A DNA stretch of 64,000 nucleotides from the NCBI RefSeq assembly GCF_900156165.1, contig NZ_FTMY01000004.1, positions 398,139 through 462,138 of the forward strand. Direction: 5' to 3'. The notes beneath the pieces are model-generated. The model ran no database searches and was not told the DNA's origin. It saw only the letters and a list, made by a program, of their open reading frames with translations. Below are positions 8,522 to 16,839 of this stretch, one piece after another. The stretch is from Pseudacidovorax sp. RU35E (GTDB lineage Bacteria; Pseudomonadota; Gammaproteobacteria; Burkholderiales; Burkholderiaceae_C). How positions within the stretch are numbered: the stretch's first letter is position 1; each line of letters opens with the position of its first letter. The translations under genes and the position numbers were made by a program.

Positions 8522-8535
8522 CCGCATGTCGCGCC

Positions 8536-9552
8536 ATGATCGAACGTGTTGTCCCCTCGAATCCCGGCGCTTTCCAGCAAGCCTTCGAGGCATGGGCGGC
8601 CGACCAGCACGGCGCTGGGGTGCTGCGCAAGGCCGGCGCCCGCGAGGTCTACCAGGCCATGTGGGACAGCTTCGCCGCCTGGTGCCTCGGTCAGTCACCG
8701 GTCGTGCGCATCCACACGGTGGACCAGCGCGACCTGCATGCCTTCCAGTCCGCCCGCTATGGCCGCAAGGCGACGGACCAGTCCCTCTCGCCCCGCTATG
8801 CCTTGCGGCTGATGCGGCTGATCGAGCGGGTGCTTGCGCACCACGCCGAGCGGACGGGCAGCCGCCCCAATCGCGCGCCCGCGGACTGGGTGCGCGCCCA
8901 TCCCCACGTGCGTTATGCCGAATCGGAACGGGCCGATCCGCCGCCCGAAGTGCTGACGCCCCAGGAGGCGCGGCTATTGCTGGCCCACCTGTGGGCCGCC
9001 CGGCCCCGGCCGGGCCAGGATCCGGCAGCGCTCGCCAGCCTGCCGTGGCAGGAGATTCGCAACCGCGCCTCGGTTGCGCTGCAGCTGGGCGCGGGCCTGG
9101 CACCCAGCGACGTGCGCGCACTGACCCTGGCTTCGCCCGTGATGAATGGCGTCGGACCCCAGGCCCGGACCTGGAAGCTGCGCGTGCCGGCCAACGGCAC
9201 CATCCGGGCACGAGAGACGCCGGTCGCACCGTGGGCCGCCGAATTGCTCCATCACTGGCTACACGTGCGCGAGGCCGCGCGCGTCGGCGGCGAGTTCCTC
9301 TTTCCGTCCACCCGTACCGGCAAGCCATGGCTGGCCGACTCGCAGTACCAATGCGCGCGCAAGGTGCTGGAGGCCGCGGGCGTGGGCAGCCGGGGCGGTG
9401 CCGGTGGCTCCTTCCGCCTGCGGCACACCTTCGCGCTGCGACAGTTGCGCCGCGGCAGCCGGCCCGAGATGGTGGCGCGCTGGATGGGCGTGGCGCCGGC
9501 AGAGATGAAGCGCTATGACCGGGTCGTGCCCGGCCCCGAGACCGTGGTGTGA
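8536..9552 (+). CDS. Tyrosine recombinase/integrase-like protein with non-canonical active site
   Basis: A 338-residue tyrosine-recombinase-family protein, part of the replicon maintenance region. An N-terminal SAM-like core-binding domain (about residues 10-120, VYQAMWDSFAAWCLG and LSPRYALRLMRLIERVL) leads to a catalytic fold. The end FRLRHTFALRQLRRGS...RWMGVAPAEMKRYDRV matches the usual HxLRHTFA...LGH...Y pattern. It keeps R, H and the putative nucleophile Y, but has F for the first His, V for the His/Trp box, and no Arg in GAGLAPSDVRAL where GLR is expected. I prefer ATG 8536; GTG 8488 is in frame but lies inside the inverted repeat segment. It may be a DNA-binding or accessory partner of the second recombinase at 13187-14968. 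Confidence 0.75.
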   Translation: MIERVVPSNPGAFQQAFEAWAADQHGAGVLRKAGAREVYQAMWDSFAAWCLGQSPVVRIHTVDQRDLHAFQSARYGRKATDQSLSPRYALRLMRLIERVLAHHAERTGSRPNRAPADWVRAHPHVRYAESERADPPPEVLTPQEARLLLAHLWAARPRPGQDPAALASLPWQEIRNRASVALQLGAGLAPSDVRALTLASPVMNGVGPQARTWKLRVPANGTIRARETPVAPWAAELLHHWLHVREAARVGGEFLFPSTRTGKPWLADSQYQCARKVLEAAGVGSRGGAGGSFRLRHTFALRQLRRGSRPEMVARWMGVAPAEMKRYDRVVPGPETVV

Positions 9553-9754
9553 CGCCGCGCCGTCCGGGATCGCCTGTCACGCCGCTGCGATGTCATGCGC
9601 CGCGGCATGGTCCTGCCGATGACGACAGTCCGGCCGGGCGATGACCGACAGCACGCCGGCCCTGTCGGCGGCAACCTCGTCGCGGTGTATCTCCTGCGCC
9701 GTCGACGCGTGCCCCGTGGGCCGCGGAGCGGTCGCCTCATCGCGAAAGGCTTCC

Positions 9755-12397
9755 ATGGCACGCATCACCGGCGTCATCTTTCTTCTGCTCGGCCTGGCGC
9801 TGGCCGCCGGCGGCACCTGGCTGCTCACCTTGGGTGGCAGCGCCTATTACCTTGTCGCCGGCATCGCACTGGCGGTGACTGGTGTGCTGCTGCTGCGACG
9901 GGCCGCGTCGGCCCTTTGGGTTTATTCGGCGCTGCTGCTCGGCTCCGCTGCCTGGGCACTGTGGGAAGTGGGTCTGGACTGGTGGCCGCTGGCCGCCCGG
10001 CTGGATGTGCTCTTCGTGCTCGGGCTCTGGCTGGTGCTGCCCTGGATGCGCCGGTCGCTGTCGCGCGACATCACACGTCCCCGCCCCCTCGAGCGGGGGC
10101 TTCGACCCAGGACCATGGCCACGGCCGATGGGCGAGCGCTGGCCAGTGGCAGGACCGCACTGGGATTGGTGCTGGTGGCATCGCTCGTGCTGGCCGTCGC
10201 CTCCTGGTTCCGGGCACCGCACGAGATCGGCGGCGAGCTCCAGGCCACCACCGGCGCGGCCGTGCAACCGCCCTCCCCTGCGCTGCCGGCCGGAGAATGG
10301 CACGCCTATGGTCGAACCGGCGAAGGCCAACGCTACTCGCCCCTCTCGCAGATCACGCCTGCCAATGTGGACCAGCTGAAGCTGGCCTGGGAATTCAACA
10401 CGGGCGACCTTCGCGGGCGGCCAGGCGATCCGGAGGAAACCACCTTCGAAGTGACCCCGCTGAAGATAGGCAACCGGCTGTTCCTCTGCACGCCGCACCA
10501 GTCCGTGATTGCGCTCGACGCGACCAGCGGCAAGCAGTTGTGGCGCTTCGATCCGCAGATCGCCGGCGACCTGGCGCTGCAGCATCTGACCTGCCGCGGA
10601 CTTTCCTACCGCGCCGCGTCCGCCGCCGTGGACCCTGACACGACGACTGGTACAGACACGCCACCGGATCCCGCGGCCGCTGCGGCGCCCCAGGCAACAA
10701 CGACTGGCACATCATCGACAGCGCCCACAGCGGCACGGCCGGGCGCGGGCACCGCCGCCAGTGCAGCGCCCATGAACTCACCCACCGGCGACGGCGCGAA
10801 GGCCGAAGGCAGCAGCGCGCCTGCCACCCGTCCGCTGCCCGTGGCAGCACGCCAGGGCCCGACCGCACCGACGTGCCCTGCCAAGCTCTTCATGCCCACC
10901 GCCGATGGCCGTGTGATCGCGCTCAACCCGGAGAACGGTGCCGTCTGCGCCGACTTCGGCCGTGGCAGCGGGCAGATCGACCTGTGGCGCCACATGCCCA
11001 ACGTCCGGCCTGGGGCGTACTACTCGACCTCGCCCGTGGTGGTGACCGACCGGCTGCTGATCGTGGGCGGCACGGTGCTCGACAACGCCTCGGTCAAGGA
11101 GCAGTCGGGTGTCATCCGGGCTTTCGACATCCAGACCGGCGACCTGGTATGGAACTGGGATTCGGGCAATCCCGAGGACACGGCGCCCCTGGCAGCCGAC
11201 CGCACCTACACGCCGAACTCGCCCAACAGCTGGTCGATCTCATCCGTGGACGAAGCGCTCGGCATGGTCTACATCCCGATGGGCAACCAGCCGCCGGATC
11301 AATGGGGCGGCAAACGCAGCGAGGCGGTGGAGCGCTACTCGTCGTCGGTCGTCGCGCTCGATCTCGCCACGGGCCGCGTGCGCTGGCATTACCAGACCGT
11401 GCACCATGATCTGTGGGACTACGACGTGCCCGCGCAGCCCACGCTGATCGACCTCGACATCGGCGGGCAGCGCGTGCCGGCGCTGGTTCAGCCGACCAAG
11501 CAGGGGGAGCTCTTCGTGCTCGACCGGCGTACCGGCCAGTCCCTGCTGCCCGTGACCGAGCGGCCCGCACCACAGGGCGCGGCTGAGGGCGACCACACGG
11601 CGCCCACGCAGCCCAAGTCCGCCCTCTCCTTCGAGCCGCCGCCGCTGACCGAGCGCAGCATGTGGGGCGCGACGATGTTCGACCAGCTGGCCTGTCGCAT
11701 CGCCTTCCATCGGCTGCGCTACGAGGGCCGCTTCACGCCCCCGTCGGAGCAGGGATCGATCATCTATCCCGGTAACTTCGGCGTCTTCAACTGGGGCGGC
11801 ATCGCGGTCGATCCGCAGCATGGCTGGGCCTTCACCACACCGACCTATCTGGCCTTCGTGTCGAAGCTGGTGCGCCGGCATGACGACTCGACACTGATGG
11901 TGCAGGAAGGCGGTCCGCCCAAGGGGTCTTTGCCGGCGCTCAACGAGAACTTCGGCGCGCCTTTCGCGGCCAAGATGAAGCCCTTCATGTCGCCCGTGGG
12001 CCTGCCCTGCCAGGCGCCGCCCTGGGGTTATGTGGCCGGCGTGGACCTGCGTTCGGGCCAGGTGGCGTGGAAGCATCGCAACGGCACGGTGCGCGATCTG
12101 TCGCCCCTGCCCCTGCCCTTCCGCATGGGGGTGCCCGGCATCGGCGGTCCGATGATGACGGCGGGCGGGGTGGCCTTCTACTCCGGGGCGCTGGACAACT
12201 ATGTGCGCGCCTACGACATGCGCAGCGGTCGCCAGCTATGGGAAGACCGCCTGCCTGCCGGCGGCCAGGCCACGCCGATGAGCTACACCGGTGACGATGG
12301 TCGCCAGTACGTGCTGGTGGCCGCCGGCGGCCATGGCTCGACGGGCACCAAGCCTGGCGATGCCGTACGCGCCTACGCGCTGCCCGCGGCGCGTTGA
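9755..12397 (+). CDS. gcd: Membrane-bound PQQ-dependent glucose dehydrogenase
   Basis: An 880-residue membrane-bound quinoprotein dehydrogenase that oxidises aldoses to lactones in the periplasm and passes electrons to ubiquinone. About five N-terminal membrane helices occupy residues 1-160 (MARITGVIFLLLGLALAAG). The eight-bladed PQQ propeller begins at GEWHAYGRTGEGQRYSPLSQ. Blade signatures include GKQLWRFDPQ, VRWHYQTVHHDLWDYDVPAQ and GGPMMTAGGVAFYSGALDNY. It is about 85 residues longer than the usual 796. The excess is a Thr/Ala/Pro-rich low-complexity insert at about residues 288-370. ATG 9755 begins the first helix. The gene sits between the two recombinase genes of the replicon region. 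Confidence 0.92.
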   Translation: MARITGVIFLLLGLALAAGGTWLLTLGGSAYYLVAGIALAVTGVLLLRRAASALWVYSALLLGSAAWALWEVGLDWWPLAARLDVLFVLGLWLVLPWMRRSLSRDITRPRPLERGLRPRTMATADGRALASGRTALGLVLVASLVLAVASWFRAPHEIGGELQATTGAAVQPPSPALPAGEWHAYGRTGEGQRYSPLSQITPANVDQLKLAWEFNTGDLRGRPGDPEETTFEVTPLKIGNRLFLCTPHQSVIALDATSGKQLWRFDPQIAGDLALQHLTCRGLSYRAASAAVDPDTTTGTDTPPDPAAAAAPQATTTGTSSTAPTAARPGAGTAASAAPMNSPTGDGAKAEGSSAPATRPLPVAARQGPTAPTCPAKLFMPTADGRVIALNPENGAVCADFGRGSGQIDLWRHMPNVRPGAYYSTSPVVVTDRLLIVGGTVLDNASVKEQSGVIRAFDIQTGDLVWNWDSGNPEDTAPLAADRTYTPNSPNSWSISSVDEALGMVYIPMGNQPPDQWGGKRSEAVERYSSSVVALDLATGRVRWHYQTVHHDLWDYDVPAQPTLIDLDIGGQRVPALVQPTKQGELFVLDRRTGQSLLPVTERPAPQGAAEGDHTAPTQPKSALSFEPPPLTERSMWGATMFDQLACRIAFHRLRYEGRFTPPSEQGSIIYPGNFGVFNWGGIAVDPQHGWAFTTPTYLAFVSKLVRRHDDSTLMVQEGGPPKGSLPALNENFGAPFAAKMKPFMSPVGLPCQAPPWGYVAGVDLRSGQVAWKHRNGTVRDLSPLPLPFRMGVPGIGGPMMTAGGVAFYSGALDNYVRAYDMRSGRQLWEDRLPAGGQATPMSYTGDDGRQYVLVAAGGHGSTGTKPGDAVRAYALPAAR

Positions 12398-12543
12398 TCC
12401 CGGCCATTCCAGTCCGTCGTGGGCTTCGCTTCGCGTCCCACGCCGGCCCATGAATCGTCCGACGGCGGTGGCCCTGTCGCCGCCTAGTCTGAGCGAAGGC
12501 CGGTGCACTCCTGCGCCGCCATCTTTCTCAGACAAGGATCCTC

Positions 12544-13167
12544 ATGACTCGCCCACACGCCCCCCGTATCCACGCCCTCGGCATTGCCGCCGCTCTGGCA
12601 CTGGGCCCCGGGCTGCTGCAGACCGTTGCCGCGCAGCAGGCGCAGACCTCACCCACCGCACCGGCTGCCCCTCAACCGCCCGCCCAGCGGGCCACTGCCC
12701 AGAAGACGCCGGGCGTCGCTGTGGCCGATCAGCGGATGATGCGGGACCTGGCCCAGGCCAACATTGCCGAGGTCGAGACCGGGCGCATGGCGCAGGAGAA
12801 AGGCGCAAGCGAGGACGTGAAGCGCTTCGGTGCTCAGATGGTCGAAGACCACCAGAAGGCGCTGACCGAACTGCAGGAACTCGCGCGGACCAAGGACGTG
12901 GAGTTGCCGACCGAGCCCGATGCCAAGCACAAGCTCGTCGCCACCGGGCTTAAGGCACTGAGCGGCGCGGCCTTCGACAAGGAATACATCCGCATGGTGG
13001 GCGTGACGGATCACCGCCAGACGCTGGAGAAGCTGCAGCGGACCCAGCGCGAGACGGGCGACAACGACCTGCGCGCCTATGCTGCCAAGACGATTCCGGT
13101 CGTGCAGAAGCATCTGCAGCATGCGGAAGGCATGCGCGGCACGGCTTCGCACAAGTCAGCGCATTGA
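12544..13167 (+). CDS. DUF4142 domain-containing exported protein
   Basis: A 207-residue protein with a Sec-type signal (about residues 1-31, ALGIAAALALGPGLLQTVAA followed by QQ), a Pro/Ala-rich spacer to about residue 60, then a DUF4142 four-helix domain of the ferritin-like class. Signature pieces are MMRDLAQANIAEVETGRMAQ, FGAQMVEDHQKALTELQELA and KEYIRMVGVTDHRQTLEKLQ. The domain's function is not established; it is often linked to envelope stress. It is convergent with the second recombinase gene and 146 bp downstream of gcd. Confidence 0.87.
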   Translation: MTRPHAPRIHALGIAAALALGPGLLQTVAAQQAQTSPTAPAAPQPPAQRATAQKTPGVAVADQRMMRDLAQANIAEVETGRMAQEKGASEDVKRFGAQMVEDHQKALTELQELARTKDVELPTEPDAKHKLVATGLKALSGAAFDKEYIRMVGVTDHRQTLEKLQRTQRETGDNDLRAYAAKTIPVVQKHLQHAEGMRGTASHKSAH

Positions 13168-13172
13168 ACGGC

Positions 13173-13185
13173 GCACCGGCGGTGC
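13173..13185. terminator. GCACCG-g-CGGTGC palindrome between convergent stops
   Basis: A 6+6 bp perfect inverted repeat lies between the stop of the DUF4142 gene (13167) and the stop of the convergent recombinase gene (13187). The location fits a shared terminator, but no T-tract follows on either strand. Confidence 0.3.
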
Positions 13186-13186
13186 C

Positions 13187-14968
13187 TCATACCGCCGGGT
13201 AGCGGCGCCCTCGCCCCCTGGCCAGACGCTGGGGCGTAGCGCCGAGCAGCACACGCCGTTTGGGCCATGACCTGCCGGTGCTGCAGTGCTGCAGCAACCG
13301 CCTCACGGCCTTGTAGACGCCCCCGCGACTGAGGCCCGTGACACGACCATCCCGCTCGTCCATGACCAGCGGGATATTTGCGTTGGCATCGTGGGTAGGG
13401 TCGGCCGGGTGGCCCCATGCGCCCAGCACCAACCGCAGCTGGGCAATGAGCTCGTCGGGCACTTCCAGCATGTCGGGCTGTGCACGTCCCCGTTGCGGCA
13501 CGCGCAGCCGCCATGCTGCACCGCCTGCCCTGGCGGCGTCGGGGGGCAGGAGGTCGGCGCATCGTGCGCGCGCCAGCGCGCCGGGCTTGATCCCCGTCCC
13601 GCGCAGCCAGGCGGCGACGCGCCTGGCCCGCACCAGGCCCGGCGTTGCCGGCACGGACGCGGCCTGGTGGATGTCGAGCAGCGTCGATGCGTCGGCTGCG
13701 GGCTCAGGGGCCCGGGCACGGTTGGCTTCTTCCGGCAGACGCAAGCCCGAAGCGGGGTCGTGTGTCAGGTAACCGCATCCATGCAGGAACCCGAACAGAC
13801 TGCGCAACACCGCGATGCAGCGTCGCAAGGCGGCAGGCCCCAGCGGGCCTTCGAGCGGCCGCCACAGCGGTGACCACCGCTCATGATGGCGTGGCCCGCA
13901 CCAGGCCGCCGGGGGCGAACGAAGAAAGCCGATGAAGGCGACGCAGTCGGCACCCTCCAGTGCCGACAGGGCCTTTCCCCGCTTCAGGACGGCCCACAGC
14001 AGCAGTCGCTCCACTTCCTTGCGATAGGCGCGCCGCGTGTCTTCCGACGGCGCAGCGGCCCGGCCGCGTCGGTCGAGCCAGCGCTCCACCGCCTGCCTGT
14101 CGTCCTGTGCGTCGATCTGGCAGTTCGCCGCCGGGGCGCGGAAGCGCCCTCCCCTGCCGCAGAGTGCCTCGGGCACCACGAACTTCTCGAGGGGTCGCAG
14201 GGCCGTGGCGGGTTCGACGAGGCATTCGAGCAGTTCACGTCCGACGCGCGAGATGGGCGAGAAGGCTTGGGGGCCCAGGGGCAGCCCAGTTTCTTCCTGG
14301 TGAACCCGCAGCCACTCCACGACCCGGGCTGCCTTGGTCGGCCCGACCGCGGGCACGCCGGCCCACCACCGCGTGCCCACGGCCTGGATGCGCGACACCA
14401 CGCTGCGCAGCGTGGGCATGCCCGCGTCGGAGATCCGTTTGGCAATGGCCGGAGCCAGCCAGTCCTCGACCGGATCGTCTGCGCGGGGTGAGCGCGCGGA
14501 CAGGCCTTCGAGCCAGGAAAGTGCCGCCAGTTGGCGGTCCACCAACCGGCGTCGCTTGGACTGCCGGCGATGCTCGTCGGCCTCCGTGCCCCACGCCTCC
14601 TCGAAGGCCGCCAGCTGGTCCTCGTGCGAGAAATCTTCGAGCCCCTGCGCCAGGGCGAAGTCCTCCAGGGAGGGCCGCGCAACTGCGGCATCCGGCAGCC
14701 GGCTGGCGTCCATGAGGACGAGCCGCGCCGTACCCGGCCTGGCGTGACGGCGTGCGGCCGCTGCCAGCTCGTCGCGAAACGTGTTGATGACGCGGCGGAT
14801 CAGCCGGCCATCCACGCGATCTTCCTCGCCCTGCATGTAGCGCGACCATGCCTGACGCGCGTCGATGCCCTGGATCACGGCGCGCATGAAGGCGAAGTGC
14901 CCACGATGAAGCGACCGGGGCCTGGCGGCAGCTCGGGACGAGGTTTGCGTGATGGGCGTGGAGTTCAT
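13187..14968 (-). CDS. Chromid-type tyrosine recombinase (DUF3701 N-terminus), C-terminal catalytic part apparently lost
   Basis: A 593-residue member of the Burkholderiales integrase family that starts with a DUF3701-type domain (RGHFAFMRAVIQGIDARQAW, about residues 22-41). A SAM-like domain follows (DTRRAYRKEVERLLLWAV), then part of a catalytic domain (RVAAWLRGTGIKPGALARAR). The Arg usually seen in GTGLR is K here. The protein ends in a basic tail (WPKRRVLLGATPQRLARGRG) with no RHxxH box and no nucleophile Tyr, so the catalytic C-terminus looks deleted or frameshifted. It may be a pseudogene or a purely DNA-binding protein. It is transcribed towards the DUF4142 gene; a gene-free spacer of about 780 bp separates it from parB. 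Confidence 0.7.
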   Translation of the reverse strand: MNSTPITQTSSRAAARPRSLHRGHFAFMRAVIQGIDARQAWSRYMQGEEDRVDGRLIRRVINTFRDELAAAARRHARPGTARLVLMDASRLPDAAVARPSLEDFALAQGLEDFSHEDQLAAFEEAWGTEADEHRRQSKRRRLVDRQLAALSWLEGLSARSPRADDPVEDWLAPAIAKRISDAGMPTLRSVVSRIQAVGTRWWAGVPAVGPTKAARVVEWLRVHQEETGLPLGPQAFSPISRVGRELLECLVEPATALRPLEKFVVPEALCGRGGRFRAPAANCQIDAQDDRQAVERWLDRRGRAAAPSEDTRRAYRKEVERLLLWAVLKRGKALSALEGADCVAFIGFLRSPPAAWCGPRHHERWSPLWRPLEGPLGPAALRRCIAVLRSLFGFLHGCGYLTHDPASGLRLPEEANRARAPEPAADASTLLDIHQAASVPATPGLVRARRVAAWLRGTGIKPGALARARCADLLPPDAARAGGAAWRLRVPQRGRAQPDMLEVPDELIAQLRLVLGAWGHPADPTHDANANIPLVMDERDGRVTGLSRGGVYKAVRRLLQHCSTGRSWPKRRVLLGATPQRLARGRGRRYPAV

Positions 14969-15750
14969 TCGGTGGCCGACACGGCTGGGGCACAGTTTAT
15001 TATCAATACACGTGTTTTTCTTAGTTTACTTTGTCCATTCGTGGAATCCAGTTTGTGTTTGCGGTTTAAGCTGTTGACTTGCAAAGCTTTTTCTTCAAGC
15101 CGGGGCACTCTGGGTGGATACGTAGCCTGTGCGTGCGGGCATTCACCCATGCCGCCGCCCCCTTCCCGGCTGTCGCGCCGTTGGGCCGGATCCGGGTGCT
15201 GGGCTCGGCGCGCGACGTTCGGGCAGGTCTTTCATAGCGGTGCTGCCCCCGACACATCGGTCCGTCGTGAATGCACGGCCGTCGACTGCGCACAGAGACG
15301 GCGGGTCAGCACGCGGCGTTGGGCAGCCGTTTCCGAGGCGCGTCCGTACTGCTAGGGCCTCTATGTCGCTGTAAGCGCACTGAAGCCCCGAGCGAGGTCA
15401 GGCGGCATCTGCCAGATGTGGCGGTGCGCGGGAGTGCTGGCACGGGAGCGGCGCGCAAGCAAGCGAGGGGAAGCGGCAGACAACGCGGCTGGCACGGCAG
15501 CGCGCGTGACCCGCGGCGTATCCGAAACTGCAGTCACCACCCGCGCGCGGGTCCGCACGGTGCTTTCGCTCTCAGCTCCAAATGAAGAACGGCTTCCGAT
15601 GGGGAAGCCGTTTGCCGAGAGGACTGTTGTCGTCGAAGAAGGAGGGCTGGATGCGCACTGGGCGACCACTCTTGCAGGCCCCTACCCTCCCCTGCCGCAC
15701 ATGTGCAGAGCCTCAATGGTGCTGGACAGTTGCCGCCCAGGCATCTGCAC
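14969..15750. other. Gene-free spacer between recombinase gene and parB
   Basis: This 782 bp stretch holds no convincing gene. An AT-rich patch at about 14990-15110 must include the promoter of the reverse-strand recombinase gene and contains the palindrome ACACGTGT (15008-15015). A hairpin downstream of parB lies at 15588-15612. The centre (about 15110-15560) is GC-rich with only short overlapping frames. A structured RNA or further replicon site is possible but not demonstrated. Confidence 0.6.
15588..15612 (-). terminator. Hairpin downstream of parB, probable terminator
   Basis: AACGGCTTCC and GGAAGCCGTT form a perfect 10 bp stem around a 5-base loop. Read on the reverse strand, about 140 bp after the parB stop, the stem is followed by CTTCATTT, a modest T-rich run. 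It is the best terminator candidate for the parA-parB operon. Confidence 0.55.
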
Positions 15751-16839
15751 TCAGCTTCCGCTGAGCTGTCCGTTCAGCCATTCGATCAGCGCAGCTTCGC
15801 GTTCGGGCGTCAATACGCCAGGATCGAAGCGCAGCGTAATGCGGCCTGTCGCGTCTGCTGCAAGAACGGCACCCTGCCCGGCCTTGCCCAAACGGCGTTC
15901 CGACCCCGGTGTTGAACGGTTCAACGCCTTGTCCCCCTGGCCCAACAAGGCGTCCAGCACCTGCTTCGCGTTCAGTGCCACCTTGCTCGCCTTCAGTGCC
16001 TTGGCGCGGGCCACCAATCCCTCAGGGTCTCGCTGGAGCACTTCGCTCAATGGTTGCGCCCACCTGAACTGCACGTCCAGCGGTGAAGGAAAGGCTTCCA
16101 CCACGGCATCGGGCAGACGGGCAAGCGCGAGGCTTTTGGAGATCAGCGACAGATCGACGCCGACGGCCTCGGCCAGCTTCCGCTGCGAGGCGTACAGGCC
16201 GTTGTCGAGAGCACGCCGGTACATCATGCCCTGCTCCCACGCACTCAGATTCTTGCGGGCGCGGTTCTCGCGCTCCATGGCCTCGAAAAGGCCCTTGTCG
16301 TCGATCTCGGCAATGATCGCCTGGACAGGAATGCCGAGCTCCAGACAGGCACGGTGCCGACGATGGCCGAAGACCAGTTCATAGTCGGCCGACGTGTCGC
16401 TGCCCAGCGCCAGGGCTCGGACGCACACGGGCTGGACATTCGTGCCGCTCGAGGCGATGTCCGCCTTCAGCTCTTCGAAAGCCTTGTCCGAAAGCCCGTT
16501 CGCGTGGCGGTTGGCCCAGCGCGAGGCACGGATGCGCCTCGGGTCCAGCGCTTTCATCGGCACGGCCCCATCGAAGGCGCGAAGCTTCAGCTTCAATTCT
16601 TCGGCTTCTTTGACCGCGGCGGATTGTGACGCCATGAATACCGCCATCGAGCCCGGCGCAGTCTTGGGTCGAGCGTCGGGCGCCTGAGGCACAGACGACG
16701 TTGGCGCCGCGGCGGAAACTGAAGCCGGCTGGCCGAGTTGCTGCGGTTCAACCACTCCTTCCGGCGCCGGGCTCGGAGGCGGCGTGCGCAGAGGCGGCAG
16801 CTGGATCAGGCTGGCCTTGGCTGCAAGTTTCTTGCTCAT
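15751..16839 (-). CDS. parB: ParB/RepB/Spo0J family partition protein
   Basis: A 362-residue centromere-binding partition protein. The first roughly 75 residues are Pro/Ala-rich and probably disordered. The ParB N-terminal CTP-binding domain follows: NRHANGLSDKAFEELKADIA, then YELVFGHRRHRACLELG, where GHRRHRA replaces the usual GERRxRA box. The helix-turn-helix is YASQRKLAEAVGVDLSLISK. A C-terminal dimerisation segment closes the protein. It is coupled to parA by an ATGA overlap at 16836-16839. Its own coding sequence contains a GTTGAAC palindrome that may be a parS site. Confidence 0.93.
   Translation of the reverse strand: MSKKLAAKASLIQLPPLRTPPPSPAPEGVVEPQQLGQPASVSAAAPTSSVPQAPDARPKTAPGSMAVFMASQSAAVKEAEELKLKLRAFDGAVPMKALDPRRIRASRWANRHANGLSDKAFEELKADIASSGTNVQPVCVRALALGSDTSADYELVFGHRRHRACLELGIPVQAIIAEIDDKGLFEAMERENRARKNLSAWEQGMMYRRALDNGLYASQRKLAEAVGVDLSLISKSLALARLPDAVVEAFPSPLDVQFRWAQPLSEVLQRDPEGLVARAKALKASKVALNAKQVLDALLGQGDKALNRSTPGSERRLGKAGQGAVLAADATGRITLRFDPGVLTPEREAALIEWLNGQLSGS
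15911..15925. promoter_or_regulatory. Candidate parS site inside parB
   Basis: GTTGAAC-g-GTTCAAC is a perfect 15 bp palindrome about its central base, in the 3' part of parB where the protein reads LNRSTP. The same 15-mer (reverse complement, C at centre) occurs in parA. Palindromes of this size beside or inside parAB are typical centromere sites. Binding is inferred. Confidence 0.6.

Noticed and set aside
15416..16384. 322-codon forward frame across the parB 3' half and the upstream spacer
   Set aside because: Ser/Arg-rich and antisense to parB; no recognisable domain.
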